Positions 32,704 through 42,233 of a stretch of DNA of 64,000 nucleotides are shown here, piece after piece. The stretch comes from MR-S7 sp000400995. GTDB lineage: Bacteria > Pseudomonadota > Gammaproteobacteria > Burkholderiales > Burkholderiaceae_C. Both the position numbers and the translations under genes were made by a program. The notes beneath the pieces are model-generated. The model did no database searches. It was not told where the DNA came from and saw nothing but the letters and a program-made list of their open reading frames with translations. The DNA lies in contig NZ_CP152342.1 of the NCBI RefSeq assembly GCF_045291395.1, forward strand, positions 3,534,001 through 3,598,000, in the 5' to 3' direction. How positions within the stretch are numbered: the first letter of the stretch is position 1; each line of letters begins with the position of its first letter.

Positions 32704-33528
32704 ATGTCCGTCCACCTGCTCGCCATCGATCCCCAGAACGACTTCTGCGACCTGCCTGCTGAGGGCGCCGCAGCGCCCACGCTGCCCGTGCCGGGCGCGC
32801 ATGCGGACATGCAGCGCCTGGCCGCGCTCCTCCGCATGCAGGGCGGGCGCATCGGGAAGATCACCGTCACGCTGGACTCGCACCAGCGCTACGACATCGC
32901 CCATCCGCCGTTCTGGCAGCGCGGCGACGGCAGCGATGTGCCGCCCTTCACGCCCATCACCGCAGCCAAGGTCCGCGCCGGCGCCTTCGCTCCGCGCGAC
33001 GCCCAGGCGCTGCCGCGCGTGCTGGCCTACCTCGACGCGCTGGAAACGCAGGGCCGCTACACGCTCATGGTGTGGCCTGTGCACTGCGAAATCGGCAGCT
33101 GGGGCCACGGCGTGCACGCCGACGTGCTCGCGGCCTGCGGCGCATGGCAGGCACGGCAACTGCGCGCCGTGCATCACGTGTTCAAGGGCATGAACCCGTG
33201 GACGGAGCACTACAGCGCCGTGCAGGCCGAGGTGCCCGATCCGGCCGACCCCGCCACGGCCCTCAACACCCGCCTGCTGGAGGACCTGGGCCGCGCCGGC
33301 CTGCTGCTCATCGCCGGCGAGGCCAGCAGCCACTGCGTGCGCGCCACCACCGAACACATCGTGCAGCACCTGCCGCTCATCGCGCCCGGCTGGAATGCCA
33401 GCCGCCTCGTGCTGCTGACCGATTGCATGAGCCCCGTGGCGGGCTTCGAGGCGCAGCACACGGCCTTTCTCGACGCCATGCGCGCGCAGGGCGCACAACT
33501 GGCCACCTCAAGCCAAATCAGCCTCTAG
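32704..33528 (+). CDS. Isochorismatase-like cysteine hydrolase (nicotinamidase-like)
   Basis: The 274-residue product has the isochorismatase fold: catalytic Asp in LLAIDPQNDFCD, metal-type D/H in DSHQRYDIAHPPFW, Lys in the VHHVFKGMNPWTEHYS region, and the nucleophile Cys in GEASSHCVRATTEH. The DPQNDF, DSHQ and C motifs resemble nicotinamidases, and the next gene codes for a NadM-type enzyme, so a role in NAD salvage is likely. Longer than the usual nicotinamidase (about 210). Its last codons and TAG stop come from a dispersed repeat. Confidence 0.85.
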   Translation: MSVHLLAIDPQNDFCDLPAEGAAAPTLPVPGAHADMQRLAALLRMQGGRIGKITVTLDSHQRYDIAHPPFWQRGDGSDVPPFTPITAAKVRAGAFAPRDAQALPRVLAYLDALETQGRYTLMVWPVHCEIGSWGHGVHADVLAACGAWQARQLRAVHHVFKGMNPWTEHYSAVQAEVPDPADPATALNTRLLEDLGRAGLLLIAGEASSHCVRATTEHIVQHLPLIAPGWNASRLVLLTDCMSPVAGFEAQHTAFLDAMRAQGAQLATSSQISL

Positions 33529-33556
33529 CGCTTATTCAGCAAGCGTAAGCAGCTCT
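33518..33556 (-). repeat. Dispersed palindromic repeat supplying the stop of the isochorismatase-like gene
   Basis: Plus strand CAGCCTCTAGCGCTTATTCA then GCAAGCGTAAGCAGCTCTC. The CTAG in the repeat supplies the TAG stop of the upstream gene, so the end of that protein is set by the repeat. The T-rich stretch CTCTTTTTG follows, 12 nt before nadM. Confidence 0.75.
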
Positions 33557-33567
33557 CTTTTTGAAGC

Positions 33568-34605
33568 ATGTACGACACCGCCATCCTCATCGGCCGCTTC
33601 GAGCCCGTCCACGCCGGCCATGTGGCCCTGCTGCGCGAGGCGCTGGCGCGCGCGCAACGGGCCATCGTCATCGTCGGCTCCGCCTACCAGGCGCGCACGC
33701 CCAAGAACCCCTTCACCTGGCAAGAGCGCGAGGCCATGCTGCGCGGCGCCCTGCCCGCGCCGGACGCCGCACGCCTCACCGTGCTGCCCGTGCGCGACTA
33801 CTACAACGAAGCCGTGTGGGTGCGCGCCGTGCGCGAGGCCGTCGCACGGCTGGCCGGGCCGCAGGAGCGCATCGCCCTCGTGGGCCACTTCAAGGACGCC
33901 ACCAGCAGCTACCTGGACGCCTTTCCCGACTGGGAACTCATCCGTATGGAGCGCCAGGGCGGCATGGACGCCACCACATTGCGCGATGCCTACTTCGGCG
34001 CCACGCCGGACACCCTGGCCGCGGCGCTCGCGCCGCTGGCAGCGGACATTCCCCCTGCCACGCACCGCCTGCTGGAGCGGCTCGCGCGCACGCCCCACTA
34101 CGCCGCACTGCAACAGGAATGGCGCATGCTGCGCGACTACCGCCAAGCTTGGTCCGCCGCGCCCTACCCGCCCATCTTCGTCACCGTGGACGCGGTGCTG
34201 CGCTGCCAGGACCACGTGCTGCTCATCCGCCGCGCCCACGCCCCCGGCAAGGGCCTGCTGGCCGTGCCCGGCGGCTTCATCGAGCCGCGCGAAACCCTCT
34301 GGCAGTCCTGCCTGCGCGAGCTGGCCGAGGAAACCCACTGCGCCCTGCCCGAATCCACCCTGCGCGCCGCGCTGCGGGAGGTGGCCGTCTTCGACCACCC
34401 CGACCGCAGCCAGCGCGGGCGCACCATCACCCACGCGCATTACTTCGATCTGGGCGACGCACCCTTGCCCGCCGTGCGCGCCGACGACGACGCGGCGCAG
34501 GTGCAATGGACTCCGTTCCACCAACTGGCGCGCATGGAAGATGCCTTTTTCGAAGACCATTTCCACCTATTGGATCGTTTTTTGCGCCTCACCCCCTCCA
34601 CCTGA
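33568..34605 (+). CDS. nadM: Bifunctional NMN adenylyltransferase/Nudix hydrolase
   Basis: The N-terminal domain (1-180) is a nucleotidyltransferase with GRFEPVHAGHVALL (HxGH) and TPKNPFTWQEREAML. The C-terminal domain (about 200-345) is a Nudix hydrolase with the box GGFIEPRETLWQSCLRELAE followed by ETH. Bifunctional NadM-Nudix proteins make NAD from NMN and hydrolyse ADP-ribose or related nucleotides. Length 345 is normal. The preceding gene encodes a nicotinamidase-like enzyme, supporting NAD metabolism. Confidence 0.93.
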   Translation: MYDTAILIGRFEPVHAGHVALLREALARAQRAIVIVGSAYQARTPKNPFTWQEREAMLRGALPAPDAARLTVLPVRDYYNEAVWVRAVREAVARLAGPQERIALVGHFKDATSSYLDAFPDWELIRMERQGGMDATTLRDAYFGATPDTLAAALAPLAADIPPATHRLLERLARTPHYAALQQEWRMLRDYRQAWSAAPYPPIFVTVDAVLRCQDHVLLIRRAHAPGKGLLAVPGGFIEPRETLWQSCLRELAEETHCALPESTLRAALREVAVFDHPDRSQRGRTITHAHYFDLGDAPLPAVRADDDAAQVQWTPFHQLARMEDAFFEDHFHLLDRFLRLTPST

Positions 34606-34698
34606 GCCGCACTCGGCAGGGCTCATGAAGGGGGGCAATTACACTTTCTAGCCTCCATCGCCTCGCCAGCCATGCCGGCGCGATCGCCGAACACCACC

Positions 34699-36716
34699 AT
34701 GAGTCCCCCCCGAACACTGAAAAGCGAACCAAGTACCTTTCCTGGCTGTTTGCCTTGGTTCTGCTGGCCGCCGTGCTGGGCGTCTACCTGCCGGGGCTGT
34801 ACAACGACCTTTTGTTCGACGACGTCTCGTCGCTCCAGAACGGCTCGCTTTTCAAAGCCTACGGAAGCCTGCTGGACATCAAGCAGCGCATGGTCTCGTA
34901 TGGCAGCTTCATCTGGGTCGAACATCTCGCAGGGCCTGGCTTCTGGAAGCAGCGCCTGGTCAACGTCGCACTGCACCTGGCCGCGGTCGCAGCCCTGTAT
35001 GCACTGCTCAGGTCGCTGTTCGCGCTGACCCGTTTTCCCGACGACATCGAAAGCCAGCCCCATTTCGTCGCCTCCCGGACCGCCGCTCTGCAGGTGGGCA
35101 CCGCCCTTTTCGCGCTCCACCCGGTCGCCGTTTACGCGGTGGGCTACCTGATCCAGCGGTCGATTCTCATGGCGACGCTGTTCGCCCTGCTGGCCTGTCT
35201 GGCGTGGGTGCGCGCACTGACGGCCCGGCGTTGGCCATGGTATGGACTGGCCGTGCTCTGCTACGCGCTCGCCGTGCTGTCCAAGGAGCATGCGGTGATG
35301 ACCGCCGCCCTGGCGATTCCGCTCTATATCTACGTGCGGCGCCCAGGCTGGAAGAGCATCGCGGCCGTGGCCGGCTCCGCACTGCTGCTGCTCGCTGTCG
35401 CCGCCGCCGTGCTCCTGAATTTCTACGGCAGCTTGGTCGGCCAGCTCTTCGACGCGCAATCCCGGGCCTTTGCCCAGCAGCTCGACGCGCTGCGGCCAGG
35501 CGTCAGTCAGCACATGTACCCGTTGAGCATCATGAACCAGGCGGCGCTCTTCTTTGGCTATGGACTGCGCTGGCTCGTGCCCTACCTGGGGTGGCTGTCC
35601 ATCGACCTGCGGCCGGCGTTCCCCCTGGAGCTCGCCTCGTGGCAGCTCGCTGGCGCCATCGGCTACCTGGCCCTTTTCGCTGCCGCCGTCTGGCTGCTGC
35701 TGCGGCGCACCGGCGCGCCGAGCCTGGCGGGCCTGCTCCTGCTCTTTCCTCTGCTGTGGTTCTGCACCGAATTCGCCACCGTCTGGGTGCAGGATCCGTT
35801 CGTGCTCTACCGCAGCTACCTCTGGGCCACGATGCTGCCCGGGCTGCTGGCCATCCTCCTGATCGGCCTGCGGCCACGCACCATCTACGCCCTGGGCGCC
35901 GTCGCCGGCCTGTTGCTCGGCGCGCTGGCGCTGGAGCGCAACATGTCCTTGCACAATGAAGTCACCGCCTGGACAGACGCGGCGGAGAAGACCGACTTCC
36001 AGGCCCCCGCCAACGCCGTGGGGCGCAGCCGCCCCTTCCTGAACCTGGGCGCCTATTACCTGAAGCGGCAGATGCTGGATCAGGCGGAACGCAACCTGAC
36101 CATCGCAAAAACCTTCGGAGACCGGGGAGAGCTGGGCGGCATGGCGCTGTACAACTCCGGCGTCATCCTGCAAATGAAACGGCAGGACGCCGCGGCACTC
36201 CACGCCTTCTCGGTCGCGCGAGCCATGGGCTATTCTGGTCACCCCCTGCATTACCACCAAGGCGAATCGCTTGCCGCCACCGGACAACTGGCCCCGGCCT
36301 ACCAAAGTTACAGCACTGCACTGGAGCTGGCGCAACACAGCCCCGACACGACGCCAGACCAGTTGCTGCTCATGCGCGTGCGGCGCGCAGAAATCGCAAT
36401 GGCTGCGCAAATGTATGACGAGGCCCTCGGTGACTTCAAGGCGCTGCTGCAGCAAAGGCCCAGCGACCCCCGCTTCGCCCTGGGTGTGGGCATGGCCTTC
36501 GTCGGCAAGAACCTGCCGCTAGCGGCCATCCAGATGTTCGACCAGCTCGTCGCCCGCAACCCCAGCGCACCGGCCTACTACGGCCGCGCCCTGGCCTACC
36601 GGCAGCTCGGCCAGAAAAAGGCCGCGCTGGCCGACCTGGACGAGGCGCTCAAACTCCAGCCCAACAACCTGCAGTACACACGCCTGCGCGATACGGTCGC
36701 AGCCTCGAAGGAATAG
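34699..36716 (+). CDS. Multi-spanning membrane protein with C-terminal TPR repeats, frame broken at 34705-34711
   Basis: About ten membrane helices (1-420) are followed by tetratricopeptide repeats (about 440-672: NLGAYYLKRQMLDQAERNLT, PAYYGRALAYRQLGQKKAAL). The N-terminus has LPGLYNDLLFDD and KEHAVMTAAL, as in TPR-containing O-mannosyltransferase-like (GT-C) proteins. The best start is ATG at 34699. In the given sequence it is out of frame with the rest. One more C in the C7 run (34705-34711) gives MSPPPNTEKRTKYLSWLF and 672 residues. Likely role: surface glycan or protein glycosylation; inferred from fold. First gene of a rightward unit with the next gene. Confidence 0.75.
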
Positions 36717-36725
36717 CGGACCGCC

Positions 36726-38572
36726 GTGACTCTGCGCATCCTGCACATTGGCAAGTTCTATCCGCCGCACCGGGGAGGCATGGAAGTCTTCCTGGCCGAC
36801 CTCGTCAACGCCCAGCGTCAGGCCGGCATCGATGCCGCCGCCCTGGTGCACGGTACGCCCGAGGCCGGGGATCCCCCTGGCTGACCCGCGTGCCCGTGCA
36901 GGGGCAGTTTGTCTACGCCCCCATCGCCATCGGTTTCCGCTCCGCGATGGCGCGTGCCATCGCCCGGCACCAGCCCCACGTGCTGCACCTGCACATGCCA
37001 AACAATTCGGCCCTGTGGGCATTGACCCTGGCCAAAGCCCGCGCGCTGCCCTGGGTGGTGCATTGGCAGTCCGACGTCGTGGTGTCGAAGATCCGCCTCC
37101 CGGTCGCGCTCGCCTACCGGCTCTACCGGCCGTTCGAGCAGGCCGTGCTGCAGCACGCCTCGCGCATCATCGCAACCTCTCCCCCGTATCTGGAGGCCAG
37201 CGAGCCCCTGAGGCGATGGAAGGATAAGTGCGCCGTCATCCCCCTGGGACTGAACATTACCAATGAAGAAACCCCAGCCACTTCAGTGCCTCCGCCATGG
37301 CGGAACGGCACGCTGCGCTTGCTGTCCATCGGCAGGCTGACCTACTACAAGGGCTTTGAGACCTTGATCCAGGCCGCCGCCGGGTTGAGCGGCGTGGAGC
37401 TCCTGATCGTGGGGGAAGGCGAACTGCGCGATGCACTGCAGGCGCTGATCCAGGCGCAAACCCCGGCGAGCCAGGCGCCCAACGTGCGCCTGCTGGGCAA
37501 CGTCAGCGACGCGGAGAAAAGCGCCCTGCTGCAAAGCTGCGACGTGTTCTGCCTGGCCTCGCGCGAGCGCACCGAGGCTTTCGGCATCGTTTTGCTGGAA
37601 GCCATGCAGCACGCCCGGCCCTGCATCGTGTCGGCGCTGCCGGGCTCGGGCATGCCATGGGTGGTTGCCACAGCCGGCGCCGGCCTGCGGGTGCCGGTGG
37701 AAGACGTGGCCGCCTGGCGGGCGGCCATTGCCCAGGCCCACGACAGCCCCGCGCTGCGCACCCGATGGGGCCAGGCCGGCCAGCGCGCCCTGCGGGAATC
37801 TTTCTCCATCACCGCCTGCGAGCGCCGCATGGCGGGCCAATACGCCCTGGCCGCACCCGATGCCGCCTGCAGCCCACCGTGCAAAGACGTGCTAATCGTC
37901 ATTCCCGCCCGCAATGAAGCCGCCACCATCGGCGCCGTGCTGCACGACCTGCAAGCGGCGGGCTGGCGCGACGTGCTGGTCATCAACGACCAAAGCACCG
38001 ACGACACCGCCGCCATCGCCCGCTCCGCGGGCGCACAGGTACTCAGCCCCGCGCTGCCCGTAGGTGCATGGGGCGGCATGCAGGCGGGCATCCGCCACGC
38101 CCTGCGCCATGGCTACCGGGCCGTCGTCACCATGGATGCGGACGGCCAGCACGAAGTCGCCGAGCTTCCCACGCTGCTCCAGGCACATCGCCAGGCAGAC
38201 TTGGTCATTGGTGCATTTCCTGAACGCGCCAGCCGGCTGCGCCAACTGGCCTGGCACTGGTTCCGTCAATTGGCGGGGTTCGACCTGCGGGACCTGACCT
38301 CGGGCTTCAGGCTGTACAACCGCGAGGCCATGCGCGTGCTCGCCTCCCGCGAAGCCACGCTGCTCGACTACCAGGATCTGGGCGCGCTGTTGCTGATCCG
38401 CAGGGCGGGCCTCACGATCGCCGAAGTGCCCGTCTCCATGAACCTGCGCACGGCAGGCAAGTCGCGTATCTTCAACTCATGGTTCAACGTAGGCAAATAC
38501 ATGATCGCCACGACACTGCTGTGCCTGGCCCGCAAGGAAGTAGGCGCGCAGCGAAAGGCCGGCGAAGGCTGA
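36726..38572 (+). CDS. Fused glycosyltransferase: GT4 plus GT2 domains, frame broken at 36873-36877
   Basis: Starts GTG at 36726 (TLRILHIGKFYPPHRGGMEVF, the GT4 nucleotide-binding start). The GT4 domain (about 1-370) has LSIGRLTYYKGFETLIQA and ERTEAFGIVLLEAMQ. The GT2 domain (about 385-615) has IVIPARNEAATIG, VINDQSTDD and MDADGQHE, resembling dolichyl-phosphate-mannose synthases. As given the frame ends early at DPPG; one more C in the C5 run at 36873-36877 gives DPPWLTRVPVQGQFVY and joins 615 residues. Two transferases on one chain suggest consecutive sugar additions or lipid-linked donor synthesis. 9 nt after the previous gene. Confidence 0.82.
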
Positions 38573-38607
38573 CGGCAGCGCGCCAGCCGCAAGATCGCTA
38601 TGTTATC

Positions 38608-38645
38608 GATAGCTGCTTGCGCTTTCTACACGAGCGCTAGAGGTC
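38608..38645 (+). repeat. Dispersed palindromic repeat between convergent glycosyltransferase genes
   Basis: CGATAGCTGCTTGCGCTTTC then TACACGAGCGCTAGAGGT, the closest copy to the consensus (AGCTGCTTGCGCTT-N-AAGCGCTAGAGGC). It separates the rightward 34.7-38.6 kb unit from the end of the long leftward polysaccharide operon and may terminate both. Confidence 0.75.
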
Positions 38646-38653
38646 ATTTTCAT

Positions 38654-39838
38654 TCAAAAAGACCCAAGCTTGCGATACACCGCCACGGTCTGATCTGCAC
38701 AGGCATCCCACGACAGCGTGGCAGCCCGGGCCAGCCCCTGGGCACGAGCCTGTGCCAGCCAGGCATCGCTGCCCAAACATTCCGCCAAGGCGGCGGCAAT
38801 GTCCTCCACGTCCAGCGGGTTCACGAGCCGGGCCGCACCCGCAGCCACCTCGGGCATGCACGAAAGATTGGACGTCAGCACCGGCGTGCCGCTCGCCATC
38901 GCCTCGACGATGGGCAGGCCGAAGCCTTCATACAGCGACGGATACGCCATCAGCCGTGCGCCCGCATACAACGCCGGCAGCCAATGCTGATCAACGAACG
39001 ACACGTAGCGCAGCCAGCCCTCGGCCTGCGCGCGGGCCATGCGCGCATGGATGGCTTCGGAGTTCCAGCCCTTGCCCCCCGCCACTACCAGCGGCCATTC
39101 ACGGCGCATCGCGGCAGGCAAGCACTCATACGCCTGGACCAGCCGCTCCACGTTCTTGCGTGGCTCCACGGTGCCGACGAACAAGGTGTAGCGCCCCGCA
39201 CGCAAGTCCAGCGCCTGCATGGCGGGCTCCAGCATCTGCGGCGTGTGGGGGCGGAAGACGGAATCGGCCGCCAGGTGGATCGCGGTGATGCGCTCGGGCG
39301 GCATCAGACGGCGCTCGATCATCTCCCGGCGAACCGCCTCGGAGATGGCGATCACATGGTCCGTGCGCGCCAGGCTCGGCCTCAGAGTCAGGTTCAGATA
39401 ATCCACGCGAGCCCGCGGGTGGAACTGCGGGTACAGGATGTGCGACAGATCCAGCACCGTGCTCACCGTGCGCCCCTGGAACGGAGGCACGACGTAGTTG
39501 GGTGAGTGGTAGATCGCCTGCTGGTTGCCGCGCAGGCGCCAGCCGAAAAACGCTGGCGTGATGGCACAGAACACCCGCACCGCCAGAGGATTCCCGGCCA
39601 GCCGCGTGCGCAAGGTAGTGCGCTCGCGCACCGCAACGGCCGCCGGGGCCACCGTGCTTGACACTGGTGTCCCCAGCGCCTCCAGCGGGTCGTCCAGCCA
39701 TTGCCCCATGGAGAAATACCGCAGCCGCGCCACCTCCTCGTGCCGTGCCAGCCGCATGGCCAGTTCATAGGTGTAGCGGCCAATGCCGGTCAGCGGCGGG
39801 CGCAGGGCGTCAGCGCCCAAGATCACATCGAGTTTCAC
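38654..39838 (-). CDS. GT4-family glycosyltransferase (mannosyl/rhamnosyltransferase-like)
   Basis: The 394-residue product has the GT-B fold: start MKLDVILGADALRPPLTGIG with RYTYELA, acceptor-side motif YHSPNYVVPPF, donor-side FVGTVEPRKNVERLVQAY and EGFGLPIVEAMASG (E-x7-E). The layout fits mannosyl- or rhamnosyltransferases of O-antigen clusters (WbaZ/WbpY-like). Last gene of the leftward polysaccharide operon, 48 nt after the membrane-protein gene. With GDP-D-rhamnose enzymes in the operon, a rhamnosyltransferase is a reasonable guess. Confidence 0.88.
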   Translation of the reverse strand: MKLDVILGADALRPPLTGIGRYTYELAMRLARHEEVARLRYFSMGQWLDDPLEALGTPVSSTVAPAAVAVRERTTLRTRLAGNPLAVRVFCAITPAFFGWRLRGNQQAIYHSPNYVVPPFQGRTVSTVLDLSHILYPQFHPRARVDYLNLTLRPSLARTDHVIAISEAVRREMIERRLMPPERITAIHLAADSVFRPHTPQMLEPAMQALDLRAGRYTLFVGTVEPRKNVERLVQAYECLPAAMRREWPLVVAGGKGWNSEAIHARMARAQAEGWLRYVSFVDQHWLPALYAGARLMAYPSLYEGFGLPIVEAMASGTPVLTSNLSCMPEVAAGAARLVNPLDVEDIAAALAECLGSDAWLAQARAQGLARAATLSWDACADQTVAVYRKLGSF

Positions 39839-39886
39839 GAGCAGAAGTATCGCCGAGCCGAGAGAGGAGCAACACCGCGGCAGCGC

Positions 39887-41389
39887 TCACCGGGGCGTCG
39901 ATGGGATAGGCGCAACCTCATACAGAAAGCCGGTCTTCTCGCCAATCTTCACCGGGCGCACCGTCCTTTGGACGATGTGGAACGCAGCCCCCCTGATCAG
40001 ATGGTCTCCGGTGACTTTCTCGCATTCCTCTATGGAATCCACCAGGCACAGCACCTTCAGGCCCTTCTCCCGCGACACCTCGCCCAGCAGCTTGTTCCTC
40101 AGCACATGCCCCCGTGGGGCCACCCCGTAGACAGGAAGCCCATCGCTGCCCCTGCGCTGCCAATGCGCATTGGCCAGGAACACCACAGGCCAGACATCCC
40201 AGAAGCCACCCGCGACCAAGTTGGCTTTTTCCTCGACCACCACCAGCGCCGATGCCTTCGCCTGGCCGCGCCATGTCGTGGAGACGATCTCGCCCGGCTC
40301 AGAGGAAAGCCCGCCGAGCTTCACCACGAAAACATAGGCAACGCAGCCCGCAGCCACCAGGGCTTGCGCCGGCATGTTGAGCACCCTGGCAAACAGGGTC
40401 ACCCACAAAAAGGCACAGAAGGTGCAGTACGCCAGCACGAAAACGAGGAAATACCGGATGTTGAAGAAGTTGACTTGCACCCACACCAATGCACTCAACG
40501 CCGTCACCGCCACGGGCATGGCCGCGGCCAGCACCAGAACCAGCCACGCCTGACGGGTGCGCAGCAGCAGCGCGGCCACGACGGAGGCAGCGCCCAAGGC
40601 ACCCAGACCCCCAAGGTGCAAGTGCGTGGACAGGGTCTTCCAGACGGCCAGGACAGCAGGCCATGAGGGATGGATGAACGGCGACGTGGAGCGCTCGCCA
40701 AACACCCAGGCATGCGCGGCCGCCATGACAAGCGCCACCGCCTGCACCGCCAGCAACAGGAATAAACCGCGCCTCTCCTCCCCCTTGCCGAAGAGCATCA
40801 GGAACACCAGCACGGGCAGCATGAGCATCATCAGCGCCGCATTCGTGGCATAGGCCAGGAAAGCCGCCGCTAGCGCCGCCAGCACACTCGCGGCGCCTGG
40901 CCATGCGCGAAGAATCGCCGTGCTGATCCCCCACAGCACGAGCGAGGTGCCGAAAGGGTTGTGCTGCACGTACAGGTTGAACAGCCCGTATTGATCCGAC
41001 AGCGAAAGCGCCAGAAAAAAACCGGCCAGAACCGTGGTGATGAACCATGACCGGCGGTCCTCCTGAATCAGCACCAGAAGCCCCACCGGGGCCAGGAACG
41101 CCATGAACGCGCGCAGGAATATCTGCAGGTGCGCGTTGGCCTGCACGTCCGTCACCGGAGCCGCCAGCGCCGGCAGGAAATTCAGCAACCGGTCCTGCCC
41201 CCAGAAGTACCAGGTAAGCTTCTGGGTGGATATCAAACTCGTCAACACACCGTCGCCATCCTGCAGCCCCGCCAGCATGTGCGACATCGGGTACAGCAGG
41301 CCCGCCAGCCCCCCGAACAACAACAGCCATCCCAGGCCCGGGCACCGCCCAGCCGGGCGCGTAGCCAGATCAGACGGCCGCGCCATCAT
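39887..41389 (-). CDS. Polytopic membrane protein of the polysaccharide cluster
   Basis: About 500 residues with ten or more membrane helices (for example LGWLLLFGGLAGLLY, FMAFLAPVGLLVLI, LFLLLAVQAVALVMAAAHAW, YFLVFVLAYCTFCAFLWVTLF) and a soluble C-terminal domain of about 150 residues. It resembles GT-C-like or O-antigen polymerase-like membrane proteins but no family motif is certain. I place the start at ATG 41387-41389, giving MMARPSD and a 20-nt overlap with the GT2 gene. An upstream frame start at 41497 would overlap that gene by 128 bases and is unlikely. Function unknown. Confidence 0.7.
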   Translation of the reverse strand: MMARPSDLATRPAGRCPGLGWLLLFGGLAGLLYPMSHMLAGLQDGDGVLTSLISTQKLTWYFWGQDRLLNFLPALAAPVTDVQANAHLQIFLRAFMAFLAPVGLLVLIQEDRRSWFITTVLAGFFLALSLSDQYGLFNLYVQHNPFGTSLVLWGISTAILRAWPGAASVLAALAAAFLAYATNAALMMLMLPVLVFLMLFGKGEERRGLFLLLAVQAVALVMAAAHAWVFGERSTSPFIHPSWPAVLAVWKTLSTHLHLGGLGALGAASVVAALLLRTRQAWLVLVLAAAMPVAVTALSALVWVQVNFFNIRYFLVFVLAYCTFCAFLWVTLFARVLNMPAQALVAAGCVAYVFVVKLGGLSSEPGEIVSTTWRGQAKASALVVVEEKANLVAGGFWDVWPVVFLANAHWQRRGSDGLPVYGVAPRGHVLRNKLLGEVSREKGLKVLCLVDSIEECEKVTGDHLIRGAAFHIVQRTVRPVKIGEKTGFLYEVAPIPSTPR

Positions 41390-42218
41390 TCGCACCGCAT
41401 TGGACACAGCCACCGCCATCGCGGGCATAAGCGCCGGAGGGCATCCCCTCGATCCATGCGTAAGGGCTCGCGCATGACCGGCAGGGAGCAAGGCCACCGC
41501 CCCGCCGGGACTTGGAAACCGGCAGCCGTCTCACGACCGCCAACTGCAGCAGCGTGGCCATGCCCCGGAAAATTTCCAACTTGGCGATCTTTGAAACGCC
41601 ATAGCCGCGCCGCAAGAAATGAATGGGCACGTCTACCATCTGAAAATCATTCCGGGCCCCTTCCACCACCGCCGCCATGAAAAACGAATAGCCGCCCCGG
41701 CGAAGCCCCGGCAGCCAAAGCCGCCTGAGCGCCGTGACTCTGAAGGCCCGGAAAGACGTGGTGAACTCCGACAACGCAATGCCCAGCAGCCGCCGCGCCG
41801 CCCGGTTGGCCACCTGGCTGACATGCAGCCGATAGCCCGTGTAGTCGCAGCGGCCGCCCGCGCAATAGCGCGACCCGATGACAAAGTCATTGCCCTCTCG
41901 GATCTTCTCGATCAGCAAAGGAATGGCGCACGGCTGGTGCGACCCGTCCGCATCCAGGCTCACCAGCACGTCGTAACCGCAATGCATGGCATGGCAAAAC
42001 GCCAGCAGATGGGCGCTGCCCAGCCCCATCTTTCCGGGACGCTCGATGATGGTGAGTTGCGGCAGTTGCAAGCCCCGCATGACGGCAACCGTGCCGTCCG
42101 TGCTCGCATCGTCAACCACCAGGATGTCCGCATACGGAACGGCATCCACTGTCCCGTTCAGCACGCCGCCAATGTTCCCCGCCTCGTCATAGGTGGCGGA
42201 AAAAACAAGCACTCTCAT
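41370..42218 (-). CDS. GT2-family glycosyltransferase (polyprenyl-phosphate mannose synthase-like)
   Basis: The 282-residue product starts MRVLVFSATYDEAGNIG and has LVVDDASTDGT, SLDADGSHQP (DxD) and VIGSRYCAGGRCDY, as in dolichyl-phosphate mannose synthases (DPM1-like). The last 45 residues contain two CxxC pairs (APCRSCASPY, GCVQCGAND), an unusual tail that could bind zinc. It may charge undecaprenyl phosphate with a sugar or act directly as transferase. 15 nt downstream of rmd. Confidence 0.87.
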   Translation of the reverse strand: MRVLVFSATYDEAGNIGGVLNGTVDAVPYADILVVDDASTDGTVAVMRGLQLPQLTIIERPGKMGLGSAHLLAFCHAMHCGYDVLVSLDADGSHQPCAIPLLIEKIREGNDFVIGSRYCAGGRCDYTGYRLHVSQVANRAARRLLGIALSEFTTSFRAFRVTALRRLWLPGLRRGGYSFFMAAVVEGARNDFQMVDVPIHFLRRGYGVSKIAKLEIFRGMATLLQLAVVRRLPVSKSRRGGGLAPCRSCASPYAWIEGMPSGAYARDGGGCVQCGANDGAAV

Positions 42219-42233
42219 GGCGGACGAGCGCTA

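Noticed and set aside
34755..36716. TTG at 34755 as the true start of the TPR membrane protein
   Set aside because: It would cut into the first membrane helix; the ATG at 34699 with one added base in the C7 run gives a complete helix preceded by a hydrophilic tail.
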